From Lactifluus volemus (Eukaryota; Basidiomycota; Agaricomycetes; Russulales; Russulaceae): 35,578 nucleotides of DNA. The notes beneath the pieces were generated by a model that searched no databases, was not told the DNA's origin, and worked only from the letters and a program-made list of their open reading frames with translations. Shown here in pieces: positions 9,401 to 18,444 of this stretch. Positions within the stretch are counted from its first letter, which is position 1; the number at the start of each line of letters is the position of its first letter. Location: NCBI GenBank assembly GCA_022376515.1, contig WTXI01000354.1, positions 1 through 35,578 of the forward strand. Reading direction: 5' to 3'. The translations under genes were made by a program, and so were the position numbers.

Positions 9401-10516
9401 GCATGGGAGGAGACGCGGGGCGCGGGCAGCGCAGGAGAGGGCACGGGGGGTGGGAAGCGCAAGGGAGGGCATGGGGCGCGGGAAGCGCAAGGGAGGGCAC
9501 GGGGCGCGGGAAGCGTAGGAGAGGGCGTGGAGCGCGGGAGGAGGCGCGGGAAGCGCGGGAAGCGTAGGAGGTGGTGGCGCAAGCGGCACGGGAGGCACAA
9601 GACGCGCGGGAGATGCACGCGGCACGGGGCGCGGAGGCAGCGGCGCAAGAGGAGGTGGTCAAGGCAGTCGAGGAGGACGAGGAGGAGGAGGAGGAGGAGG
9701 AGGAGGAGGAGGAGGAGGAGGAAGAGGCAACGAAAAAAAGTCAGCAAATGTTAGGGCGGCGCAGGCAGCGCGGCAACGTACCGGGGAGAGGGGGAGAAGA
9801 CGTCAGCGCAGGCAGCGCGACCACGTAGACGGCCTCGCAGTGCCAGTGGACCAGGAGGAGGTGAAAAGCAGTGGGGGAGGCGCAGGCACAGGAGGTGGAT
9901 GATGACACGAAAGAGGCAGAGGCAGGGGCAGGGGCAGAGGCAGAGGCAGAGGCAGAGGCAGAGGCAGAGAAGGGGAGGAGGCGGACACGTTGAGTGAGCG
10001 ATGACAGAGACGGGGACAGAGAGGGACAGAGGGAAAAATGCATGGGAAAATGGAAAGAGGCGGCAGAAAAACTACGAGTCAAAAATCAACATTGTGCAAA
10101 CAGTAGTAAACAATACACCTACTGTAACGACTTAGCGAAAATTTCGCGAGTCGCGACTTCGCATATTTGTTTTCGGACTTTAGTTAAATTACATAAATTA
10201 ATTTTTTATTTCTGTTTGCTTGTCTTAAGTGTCTTACACATCTTAATTACTTAATGTGCTTATCTTTGGCCTTGATTTGCTTAGCTGTTGTACATACTCA
10301 TTTTCTAAGCAAAAAATAAGCAGCTTGAGCAACTTGACAGGCTTAAAAATGAAATAAGCTGGTTAAGCTGTCTAAGTTTTTTCTGGATTTTCCTGATGCA
10401 GCCTAAGGCCATGACAAAGGTTAGTTACATGTTTTTATTTTCTCCACTGTGCTAACCTTTAACTGACGACGACAAGCTGACACCATGACAGGATTAGGCT
10501 CAGAATCAGAGGGCAT
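6444..10516 (-). CDS. DUF6532-family fungal protein gene, split by an inserted element
   Basis: The molecular role of this basidiomycete family is unknown. The first exon is 10516-10457, followed by a 54-nt intron (10456-10403) with GTTAGC donor, ACTAAC branch-like box and TTAG acceptor. Exon 2 starts at 10402 and is cut after two bases by the element at 8924-10398; it resumes at 8923 with a basic, Pro/Lys-rich segment and a charged region near GRNLHPAGQP. Well-supported 3' exons are 7190-6984, 6917-6777 and 6710-6444, with an upstream exon from about 7493 to 7238. They carry the family signature: ISREPF, a 'WALNGGPAYYASP' box, 'PKGLFVMALLS' and VERAFK ending in SERRWNRI. Exon joints between about 8250 and 7600 are unresolved. 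As it stands it is broken by the element, and GypsyA-1 begins 14 bp upstream of its ATG. Confidence 0.75.
9260..9660. repeat. GC-rich purine minisatellite inside element C
   Basis: The sequence is made of imperfect units such as GGGAGGCGCGGGG, GCGCGGGAAGCGC and AGGAGAGGGCACGGGG, with nearly all purine bias on the plus strand. Long open frames in several phases on both strands result from this composition (Arg/Gly/Glu-rich or Pro/Ala/Leu-rich) and look like artefacts. The G-runs could form unusual DNA structures. Confidence 0.8.
9672..9726 (+). repeat. GAG/GGA trinucleotide microsatellite
   Basis: About 16 uninterrupted GAG/GGA triplets follow the minisatellite. Such tracts are length-unstable. 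Confidence 0.85.
9912..9970 (+). repeat. GGCAGA hexanucleotide repeat
   Basis: About nine tandem GGCAGA units with two GGCAGG variants. Together with the triplet tract it makes the centre of element C a chain of simple repeats. Confidence 0.85.
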
Positions 10517-10525
10517 AAGACGAGG

Positions 10526-10530
10526 GTCGA
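10526..10530. repeat. GypsyA-1 target-site duplication, left copy
   Basis: GTCGA directly precedes the 5' LTR and is repeated at 18190-18194 directly after the 3' LTR. Five bp is typical of gypsy integrases. Confidence 0.93.
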
Positions 10531-11134
10531 TGTTATGGACTGACACGTGTTTGCTGACTCATACTGTACATTTTCGGACTGCTGATTCATTTCTGCTGAC
10601 TCCCTTGCTTATGCGAATGGACTGCCGATCGCTTTGTTTCAGATCGCTTACTTATTTTCTTACGAACAGCCTTGCACAGCACCGTACAGCCGCAAGTAAC
10701 AGCCACATGCACAGGATGACTTGCTGATTCCTGAAACATGTTTCAAACCCTGAAAGCTGTACGAAGGTCACAGCCCATATGGCTGTGCACATAGCCTCGT
10801 CTTCTCATATATAAACCCTGTACTTTCTGCTCTAGAGACCTTAAGTCTCAGTTTTGTTTCGCAATCCAAGTCTTCTATCTATTAGAACCTTGCTTGCCTA
10901 GAAGCATCAGACCTGAGAGAACCCTCTTGACATCACGCTCTTCGACTTCTTGACACTTTGGTCTTATCCCTAAGCCCAAAGCCCTTGACCTCTGAAACGC
11001 TCTTGACTTAGTCGTCTACTAAGTCTCATCTTTTATCGAACCTTTGATCTTGTCTTGCACGTCTTGCAAGACTTGCTCTTGACTTCACGAACGAACGTAC
11101 ACTTCGTACAAAGGTCCCACTTGGAACCTTAACA
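10531..11134 (+). repeat. GypsyA-1 5' LTR
   Basis: It begins TGTTATGG, ends CCTTAACA, and is identical by eye to 17586-18189. It carries a TATA box (TATATAAA, 10808-10815). Upstream is an imperfect dyad with CACAGCC and GGCTGTG arms (10769-10787). The likely transcript start is near 10843. Confidence 0.95.
10808..10856 (+). promoter_or_regulatory. GypsyA LTR promoter and self-primer segment
   Basis: TATATAAA at 10808-10815 is followed 35 nt after its first base by AAGTCTCAGTTT (10843-10854). This is the exact reverse complement of the primer-binding site at 11136-11147. By analogy with Tf1, the RNA probably starts at or next to 10843, so that its own 5' end can fold back as primer for minus-strand synthesis. 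The start site is inferred. Confidence 0.7.
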
Positions 11135-11135
11135 C

Positions 11136-11147
11136 AAACTGAGACTT
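11136..11147 (+). other. GypsyA primer-binding site of self-priming type
   Basis: AAACTGAGACTT lies one base inside the 5' LTR end. It pairs over 12 nt with 10843-10854 in the LTR. This is the arrangement known for Tf1/sushi chromoviruses, which prime from the element's own mRNA 5' end. Confidence 0.75.
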
Positions 11148-11180
11148 CTACTCTCACATTTGTGAACGAACGAACGAACC

Positions 11181-13001
11181 ATGTCAGACAGCTCTAGAGG
11201 CAGTCCATATGGTAGATTCACCGCGTTAGCCGAAGAATCTCCTGAACAAGATCGCCCTACACAAGGTGATGACGAAGATGACGAAGCCCTGGCACAGGCC
11301 GCTGGGACTAGACTCCGCGCCCACTCCCATACCCCTATGATCACACTTGAACAAGCAATTGAACAAGTGAAACAAACCTCGACCCCATCTGACTCTGGAA
11401 GTGGCGAAGAACCGAACTACAACGTAGCTGTGGACCTCTTACCTGAGAGTCCTACTAACGAACAGCTTGAGCAAATGAGAAAAATATTTGCTAAGCAACC
11501 GACACCTGAACCACAACCTGACCCCAACGTCCCGCTCACCCCTCAAGAACTCCTCGCCCTGAACACTATATTCAAATCTAAAGCCCCTGCTTCCACAAGC
11601 ACCTCACCTATCCAATCCCTAGCAGCGCGAGCCTTCCATGCAGCTGCACAAGGAGTTGCGGGTTATGCCTTACTCCCTCCGTTTCAAATTGCCTCAGCAA
11701 CCGCCACAGTGACACCCACCGCTTCAGCCCTCTTTTCCCAACCTAAAGGAAAAAGCAAGAAGGCGTCCACCACAGCAAGTGGTAGTGGAGCAATCTTTAG
11801 CGGCGGCGGAGGAGGAGGCGGTACTCCTGGAGGCAGTGGAGGAGGTGGAGGAGCTCCTGGTAGCCCTGGAGGAGGAGGTGGTGGAGGAGGAGGAGGTGGC
11901 GGCGGTGGAGGAGGTGGAGCAGCAGCAGCTCCCCTTCAACAAGGCCAAGGCTTTGCTCAAATCCCCGCTGCTGGAGGAGGGTTAATGGGGATTCCCCCAA
12001 AACCCTTTGATGGAAATAGATCGCGATCGAAACGATTCATGGAAATCTTCGAAAACTACCGAAGATTAAACCAAGGAAACCCCGGAATGTCGAATCCCGC
12101 AAACCGGATCCTCATGTTCACCACATTTATGTCTGGACCACGTTGCGAGGGCTGGGCCCAAGCACGTCTTAACTCTCTAGGAGGATACCTAGACCGTGGA
12201 GGAGACCCCAACGACCTAGACCTTTGGATTGGTTTCAAACAAAGATTCCTTGATGATTTCCGAGACGCCGCCGCAAAAGAAGATGCCCTTACAAAGTTTG
12301 CGAAACTTCGGATGGTCGGAGATGATCTGGACGATTACACTACTTCGTTCAATGACCTTCTTGAAGAAGCAGGCTTTGAAGCCGACGCTCAAGGAACTAT
12401 CATTCAGTATCGCGCCGGTCTCAAAGAAGCCCTTCACATGACCATCATGAACCGTGAATGGCCGAAACCAGACACCCTTACAGAATGGCAAGAAGCGGCA
12501 CGTAAACATGCAGCCGCGTGGACGGAACAAAAATTGTTCAAAGAAATGCACGGTGGCGGGTCACTAGGACGCATTACTCAATTACTTGGCAATGCGCGAG
12601 GACAACAACAACAACGCCGTCCTCAACAGCCACCACGCCCAGCCCCACGTCCACAACGCGATGCCGACGCTATGGATGTAGACGTCACTACTACCCAAAG
12701 CAATCGTACCCCTGACCCTGACCGTGAACGCCTTATACGCGAAGGACGTTGCTTCTACTGCAAAGAACAAGGCCATCTCTCTCGAGAATGCCCTGTTAAG
12801 AAGAAACGAAACGCCAACGCTACCGGCACTACACGCGCTCGAGTTACTGAAACATCCGAAGTAACAACGAACCCCACTCCTACTCCTTCTAAAGAACTTT
12901 CGAATGCGGAAGTCGCTAAAGCTCTCAAAGCCATGTCTGATGACGAACGCGGCAAGCTCGCCGAACCCTTTCTCAAGATCCGTCTTTTTAAAGGGCTCTG
13001 A
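11181..13001 (+). CDS. gag: GypsyA-1 Gag polyprotein (606 aa)
   Basis: This is the structural protein of the virus-like particle that packages the element RNA. The ATG at 11181 is the first after the primer site, preceded by a GAAC tetranucleotide run. An acidic, Pro-rich N-terminus is followed by a poly-glycine stretch (about residues 207-250), then a retrotransposon-gag domain (about 275-455, beginning PKPFDGNRSRSKRF), and a CCHC zinc knuckle, CFYCKEQGHLSREC (about 524-537), that binds RNA. The frame is intact from start to stop, in contrast with pol. The last 98 nt overlap the pol frame, which lies in +1 relative to gag, so pol is probably made by a +1 frameshift. Confidence 0.93.
   Translation: MSDSSRGSPYGRFTALAEESPEQDRPTQGDDEDDEALAQAAGTRLRAHSHTPMITLEQAIEQVKQTSTPSDSGSGEEPNYNVAVDLLPESPTNEQLEQMRKIFAKQPTPEPQPDPNVPLTPQELLALNTIFKSKAPASTSTSPIQSLAARAFHAAAQGVAGYALLPPFQIASATATVTPTASALFSQPKGKSKKASTTASGSGAIFSGGGGGGGTPGGSGGGGGAPGSPGGGGGGGGGGGGGGGGGAAAAPLQQGQGFAQIPAAGGGLMGIPPKPFDGNRSRSKRFMEIFENYRRLNQGNPGMSNPANRILMFTTFMSGPRCEGWAQARLNSLGGYLDRGGDPNDLDLWIGFKQRFLDDFRDAAAKEDALTKFAKLRMVGDDLDDYTTSFNDLLEEAGFEADAQGTIIQYRAGLKEALHMTIMNREWPKPDTLTEWQEAARKHAAAWTEQKLFKEMHGGGSLGRITQLLGNARGQQQQRRPQQPPRPAPRPQRDADAMDVDVTTTQSNRTPDPDRERLIREGRCFYCKEQGHLSRECPVKKKRNANATGTTRARVTETSEVTTNPTPTPSKELSNAEVAKALKAMSDDERGKLAEPFLKIRLFKGL
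11801..11932 (+). repeat. GGA/GGT poly-glycine coding repeat in gag
   Basis: A run of glycine codons (GGA, GGT, GGC) interrupted by Thr-Pro and Ala-Pro-Gly-Ser encodes a flexible linker before the Gag core. The tract is likely to vary in length between copies. Confidence 0.85.
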
Positions 13002-16000
13002 TCTCGCCGCCTGGATCCGAGCCTTAGTACCGAATAGCTTGTATTTAAATGCCATTTCATCAATGGAAGTTCCCATTATTTATTCAAGCTATAACGGCGG
13101 AATAAAAGAAGACAAAGCGCTTGTCGATAGTGGCGCTACCAGTAATTTTATCGATCATCGAACGGCAGAAAGATGGCAACTAGGAACGAAAGATCTAGAA
13201 AAACCAATCCAGATCTTTAACGTCGACGGACAGAAAACAAATTAGGACGAGTCACAAAGTTTTCTACCTTACGCATCCGTATGGGAAAACTAGAAGAATT
13301 ACAAAACTTCTTCATCACAGACCTGGCATGGACCGCGTCATCCTCGGATATCCATGGCTAGAAACATTCAATCCACGACTCAATTGGAAAAACCGAACCC
13401 TAGACGACGAAAACCCAAAGATTTGCCTCGAATCCCAATATTACCACGCAGCAGTTGCCCTCAAAGAAAAGGCTAGAGTTTTACTTGCACGAGCCCTAGA
13501 ACCTGCTGGAAAATCCCAAGAATGGGCTATTGCGGATACTGAACGACGCACGGCTTCTAGCGCTGCTGTTCAAGGAATACCCCTTGAATACCAGCGTCAC
13601 GCCTTCATCTTTGACGAAGAAGCAGCAAAACGCTTCCCTCCTAGCCGAGGAAAATTTGACATGGAGATAAAGTTAAAACCGGACGCACCCGACATCATTA
13701 ATTGCAAGGTTTATCCGCTAACTGAAGAAGGGAAGGAAATTACAAAGAAGTTCCTCAAAGAACATCAGGAGAAAGGCTATATCGAGCAAACGGACTCCCC
13801 TTGGTCTTCGCCTGGTTCCTCATCCCTAAAGCAGACGGAAGTTCTAGACCAGTTCAAGATTATCGACGCGTGAATGAACATACTATTCCCGACGTCTACC
13901 CTCTCCCCCGCATCGAAAATCTTCTAGAACAACTCCATGGCATGCGATATTTTACTACCCTTGACATCCGATGGGGGTACCACAATATTCGCATCAAAGA
14001 CGAAGACCAATGGAAAGCCGCCTTTAAAACTCCCTATGGTCTTTTTAAGCCTAAAGTAATGTTCTTTGGACTACGGAATTCACCAGCAGTCTTCCAAAGA
14101 TTCATGGATGCCGCTTTGCCGACCTTGTCAACAAATATCCAGGACGCATCCTAATCTATATGGATGACGTCCTCATTTGTTCCGACAACTAGAAGAGCTT
14201 CGAGAAATCACTCACGAGTTCTCACACGCGCCCGTGAACTCTCCCTATTCTTCAAAGCGTCAAAATGCCACTTTGAGAAAGAACAAGTCAAATACCTTGG
14301 TATCGAAGTCCGCGATGGGAAGATAACAATCGACCCAACAAAAGAAACGGCTTAGCAATTGGCCACCGTCCTTACAAAAGTCGAAGACGTCAGAAGTACC
14401 CTTGGCGTCCTCGGTTTTCAACGACCCTTCATCCGCGGCTTTGCCGACATCGCGCGCCCATTACTGCACTTCTAAAGAAGGGGGTGAAGTTCGACTGGAC
14501 CGATGAGTGCAGTAATGCCTTAAAAATTTTACTCCAACGCGTACAAGAAGACCCAGTCCTATACCGACCTGACTACTCAAAACCCTTTGAACTCGAAGTA
14601 GATGCCTCCCAATATGCCACTGGGGCAGTCCTACTTCAAAGAGACAAAGATAACAAACCAAGAGCAGTCGGTTATGACTCACACACCTTCAACGCTGCAG
14701 AGAGAAATTACCCAGTCTATGACCGCGAACTTTTAGCAGTCGTCAGAGGACTCCTTCGATGGGAACATGTGTTGTTATCTTCACCATTCCCGATCAAAGT
14801 ATACACTGACCACAACAACCTCCGATTTTATCGATCACCACGAAACATTGCACGAAGAGTGGCGCGCTACTTGAGCAAGTTAGCAGAGTTTAACTTTGAA
14901 CTCATCCACAAACCTGGCGCTACAAATCGTGCCGACGCCCTGTCACGCACCCCGCCATTCCCAAAGGCGATGATGACAACGAAGACGTCGTGGTGTTACC
15001 GGACAAACTCTTTGTTCAAGCGATGGAACTTCACTCCATCGAAGAGCGTGTTTGGTTAGCACAAAAAGAAAAAGACGACCTTATGAAACAATGGGCGGAG
15101 GAACATCAGCTAGAACAAGATCACAAGGGACAGTGGTGGAAGGCGGACGCTCCAGTAGTCCCTGAGACGACCAACTGAAGAAAGATATACTCTGGCGTTA
15201 TCATGACCATCAGCTCGCTGGCCATCCAGGTATCGCCAATACCATGATAGAAGTCTTCCATAACTTTTGGTGGCCCGGACTCAAACAGTATGTCACCCAA
15301 TACGTCAAGGGATGCGCCACATGCCAGTCAACGAAACCCCTTACCCATCGCCCAAAACCCCCTATCGCTCCCATCGAACCACGAGAACAGGAAACATCCA
15401 ATGTTCCTTTCCAAGTCGTGGCGATGGACCTTATCAGGATCTTCCCGAGTCACATGGATATGATTCCATCCTCACAATTGTTGATCACGATTGCACTAAA
15501 GCCGCCGTCTTCTTACCGTGTACAAAAAAGATTACCACGGAAGAAGTTATCGACTTATACATCTCCAATGTTTTTCCGAATTACGGCGTTCCCCGAAGAA
15601 TCATCTCTGATAGAGATCCCCGCTTCACATCACACCTAGCCACGGGGCTCTGCCAGAAGCTCAAAATATCGCAAAATATCAGTACTGCCTATCACCCTCA
15701 AACGGACGGTCAATCAGAAAGGAGCAACCAACGAGTAGAACAATATCTCCGCATTTACGGCAATGACTACATGAATGACTGGTCTACGCTTCTACCCATG
15801 GCCCAGTTCGTCCATAACTCATGGCCAAACGCCACAACCGGATTTACTCCGTACGAACTTCTCATCGGATATACCCCTCTCGTCACAACCTCTCGGATCA
15901 CAAGCCATCTACCCTATGTCAACAAAAGATCCGAAGAACTCAAAAACATCCGAGAAAAGGCCCGATCAGCAATGAAACACGCACAAACCCTCCTTCACAA

Positions 16001-16640
16001 ACGCACAGAACATAAGAAGGGTCAACGCCACTACCGAAAATACGCCGTAGGAGAGAAGGTCTGGCTCGAAGGTACCAATCTCAAAATGACGCACCTTAGC
16101 AGCAAGCTAGCTCCAAAACGCTACGGACCTTTTACAATCACCAAAGTCATATCACCGGTAGTTGTACGCCTCAAGCTCCCAGATCGATGGCAGATTCATG
16201 ATGTGTTTCACACATCACTGATCGCTCCCTATACGGAAACACCCGAACATGGTCCGAACTTTGAACAGCCTCCACCGGAACTTGTAGACGGAGAAGAGGA
16301 GTACGAAGTGGAAGCTGTTCTAGGATCCAGACGTATCGGACCAAAGAACAAGACCAAACTCCAATATCTCCTAAAGTGGAAAGGATATTCAGCCGCACAC
16401 AACACATGGGAACCAGCTGAGAATGTTGACGCCCCAGAACTACTCACAGCCTTTTACAAAGCTCAACCAAAGGCTATAAGAACCCTCTTGCTTCAGCAAG
16501 AGACGACATCACCAACTTTCATCCCCACCACTACAACTACCACCACCACCACACCACCTTTACCTACCTCTCTCACAATTCGCTTTATGCAACATGTCCC
16601 AGCCCAATATGACCTACCCGCACCACGTCCCATCCGCCCA
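12904..16640 (+). pseudogene. pol: GypsyA-1 Pol (protease, RT, RNase H, integrase, chromodomain), multiply frameshifted
   Basis: The order is canonical for a Ty3/gypsy chromovirus. Protease has LVDSGATSNFID (near 13120). Reverse transcriptase has SRPVQDYRRVNE, TTLDIRWGYHNI and YMDD (near 14160). RNase H has FELEVDASQYATGA and VYTDHNNLRFY. Integrase has a CATC finger half (near 15315), VAMDL, IISDRDPRF and QTDGQSERSNQ (D, D, E), then a chromodomain with EYEVEAVLGSRR and LLKWKGYSAAHNTWEP (about 16300-16430) that should guide integration by binding chromatin. Frame changes or stops occur near 13240, 13327, 13803, 14113, 14188, 14220, 14353, 14470 and 15175, so this copy cannot make a full Pol. 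From about 15267 on the frame is open through integrase and chromodomain. Confidence 0.9.
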
Positions 16641-17551
16641 GTCCACCCATCATCTTCATCTACCAATCATCGTACGGCCTCTCCACCGTTTATCCCAGTG
16701 ACCTATACACGGCGTCAGAGAAACCGATCCCCGACCCCCGTTCTCCCACCTTATACCCGCGAATTACCCCGCTCGACGACGCCCTTAGAGAATCGCTCTT
16801 CCAGGCCTGCAAGTTCGCAGCATGGGCCATACAGCAACCCAAACCGACGAGTTCGCTTTGGGACTACCTCACACCTACCTCTGACCACCCGCGGACCCCA
16901 CTCCCCGTCCTCGCATCGCCAACGTGGCACGAGGACCTCCCCGATTTTGGTGGACTCCCGCGGAGCGACGCCGCCCCCTCCCCGCCAAACAACCAACTAC
17001 CCTCCTTACCAAGCTCACCGACCTCTAACGTCCGCGACTCGCCCGCCTCATCTATCTCCCCTATCCAGGACGACGAACTCGGATGGGCATTTGATAATGA
17101 CGGCGACATTAACGACGACCAGTGGCCAGGGAGTACAATTCATGACGGCGAGGGTGCCCTTCACTGCAAGACTTGCATGGAACGGGTCGTCAATAGTAGC
17201 AGTGGAACCGCCGCTGATAGTGCCGCAGCCAGGATCACGCACACGCCCTATTGTGGTCGATGCAAGCGACGAAACCCCGGGCACCTCTACGTCGAGTGCC
17301 CCCTCCACCAATGGTGTGAGTGGTGTGCTGACTACGGCCATCCAGGCCCTTCGTGTCATGAACCCCACCAGCAATGCAAGTTCGGAGACTCTTGTAGAGT
17401 CCCCTTAGAACATCCTCACTGGCATTGGTCGTGCCCGTACACCGACGACAAGAAGGCTTACCTCTGGTATGGCCACGGTGTCGATCGCTCCACGTCTGGC
17501 TGGATCAACGCGGAGATGAGTGACTGGGACTATGCTGCTGATCGTGAGTGA
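16641..17551 (+). CDS. GypsyA-1 Pol C-terminal Cys/His tail, main frame
   Basis: In GypsyA-2 this tail is continuous with the chromodomain-proximal frame; in GypsyA-1 a 1-nt difference near 16645-16665 puts it out of frame with pol. It is a Pro/Ser-rich linker, then an acidic region, then a Cys/His module: CGRC, x6, H, x4, C, x5, CEWC, with more Cys and His after it, ending WDYAADRE. GypsyB's tail keeps the same first spacing. It looks like a zinc-knuckle-type nucleic-acid-binding module, but I know no named family for it. The same DNA is open in the +1 frame up to 17408. Confidence 0.65.
17124..17174 (+). other. Overprinted-frame motif in GypsyA-1
   Basis: In the frame that continues from pol in this copy (+1 relative to the Cys/His tail), the DNA encodes G-x4-F-x-T-A-x-V-P-x3-R-L. 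The same motif is in the +1 frame of GypsyA-2 (20053-20003) and GypsyB (21683-21633). Confidence 0.55.
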
Positions 17552-17569
17552 ATGCAGGTGGGACTGCGC

Positions 17570-17585
17570 CTTAGACGGGGGATGG
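17570..17585 (+). other. GypsyA-1 polypurine tract
   Basis: A purine-rich stretch, ACGGGGGATGG, directly precedes the 3' LTR. It is the expected primer of plus-strand synthesis. The same sequence precedes the GypsyA-2 LTR on the minus strand. Confidence 0.7.
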
Positions 17586-18189
17586 TGTTATGGACTGACA
17601 CGTGTTTGCTGACTCATACTGTACATTTTCGGACTGCTGATTCATTTCTGCTGACTCCCTTGCTTATGCGAATGGACTGCCGATCGCTTTGTTTCAGATC
17701 GCTTACTTATTTTCTTACGAACAGCCTTGCACAGCACCGTACAGCCGCAAGTAACAGCCACATGCACAGGATGACTTGCTGATTCCTGAAACATGTTTCA
17801 AACCCTGAAAGCTGTACGAAGGTCACAGCCCATATGGCTGTGCACATAGCCTCGTCTTCTCATATATAAACCCTGTACTTTCTGCTCTAGAGACCTTAAG
17901 TCTCAGTTTTGTTTCGCAATCCAAGTCTTCTATCTATTAGAACCTTGCTTGCCTAGAAGCATCAGACCTGAGAGAACCCTCTTGACATCACGCTCTTCGA
18001 CTTCTTGACACTTTGGTCTTATCCCTAAGCCCAAAGCCCTTGACCTCTGAAACGCTCTTGACTTAGTCGTCTACTAAGTCTCATCTTTTATCGAACCTTT
18101 GATCTTGTCTTGCACGTCTTGCAAGACTTGCTCTTGACTTCACGAACGAACGTACACTTCGTACAAAGGTCCCACTTGGAACCTTAACA
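17586..18189 (+). repeat. GypsyA-1 3' LTR
   Basis: 604 bp, read block by block as identical to 10531-11134. It is followed by the GTCGA target duplication at 18190-18194. Confidence 0.95.
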
Positions 18190-18444
18190 GTCGATGACAC
18201 CTTGAGACTTTTTGGCACGAGTGGTTGGCATGATGAGGGGGCGATTCGGGACGTTGGAATTTGTATCTAGGGTAAGACACGGCGAACTTGAAGGCGTCGA
18301 AATCCCGTTGGAAAAATCTAGAATGTTCTATCTCCATGTGTGCTAGTGGCAAATTCACGTGCATGTTGTTTTCTCCTCAAAGTTTGAACCTATGTGTGTC
18401 CGCTCTTTACAGCATCGCCATCGCCCCTGCTCTAAGTCTCTAGC
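18190..18444. other. Displaced upstream flank of the DUF6532 gene
   Basis: It starts with the GTCGA duplication, so before GypsyA-1 inserted this DNA adjoined 10525 and lay just upstream of the DUF6532 start codon. It is the likely promoter-side region for the minus-strand gene. I see no open frame or clear TATA box. Confidence 0.6.

Larger units (their letters stand above)
8924..10398. mobile_element. 1475-bp inverted-repeat element C inserted in the DUF6532 gene
   Basis: A perfect 14-bp inverted terminus, CATCAGGAAAATCC, lies at 8924-8937 and inversely at 10385-10398. Both ends contain subterminal arrays of CTTAA/GCTTA/TAAGC words (about 8940-9165 and 10130-10384). It is flanked on both sides by CA, a possible 2-bp target duplication. 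Removing the element and one CA joins the DUF6532 exon in frame after an intron, which independently supports these borders. There is no recognisable transposase, so it is probably non-autonomous. The interior is a GC- and purine-rich minisatellite. I cannot assign a superfamily. Confidence 0.75.
10531..18189 (+). mobile_element. GypsyA-1, complete Ty3/gypsy chromodomain LTR retrotransposon
   Basis: The element is 7659 bp with identical 604-bp LTRs (TG...CA) and a 5-bp GTCGA duplication. The order is 5' LTR, self-complementary primer site, gag, then pol with protease, reverse transcriptase, RNase H, integrase, chromodomain and a Cys/His tail, polypurine tract, 3' LTR. Identical LTRs imply very recent insertion or recent homogenisation, yet pol has many frame breaks. 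The LTR starts 14 bp upstream of the DUF6532 start codon, in opposite orientation to that gene, and has displaced its upstream region to 18190 onward. Confidence 0.95.

Noticed and set aside
9176..9828. Long open frames on both strands in the minisatellite
   Set aside because: Several frames on both strands are open at once and give only Arg/Gly/Glu or Pro/Ala/Leu runs; this is an effect of purine-rich repeats.
10531..11134. Small open frames within the LTRs as genes
   Set aside because: They are repeated identically in the LTR copies, have no motif, and overlap the promoter and primer signals.
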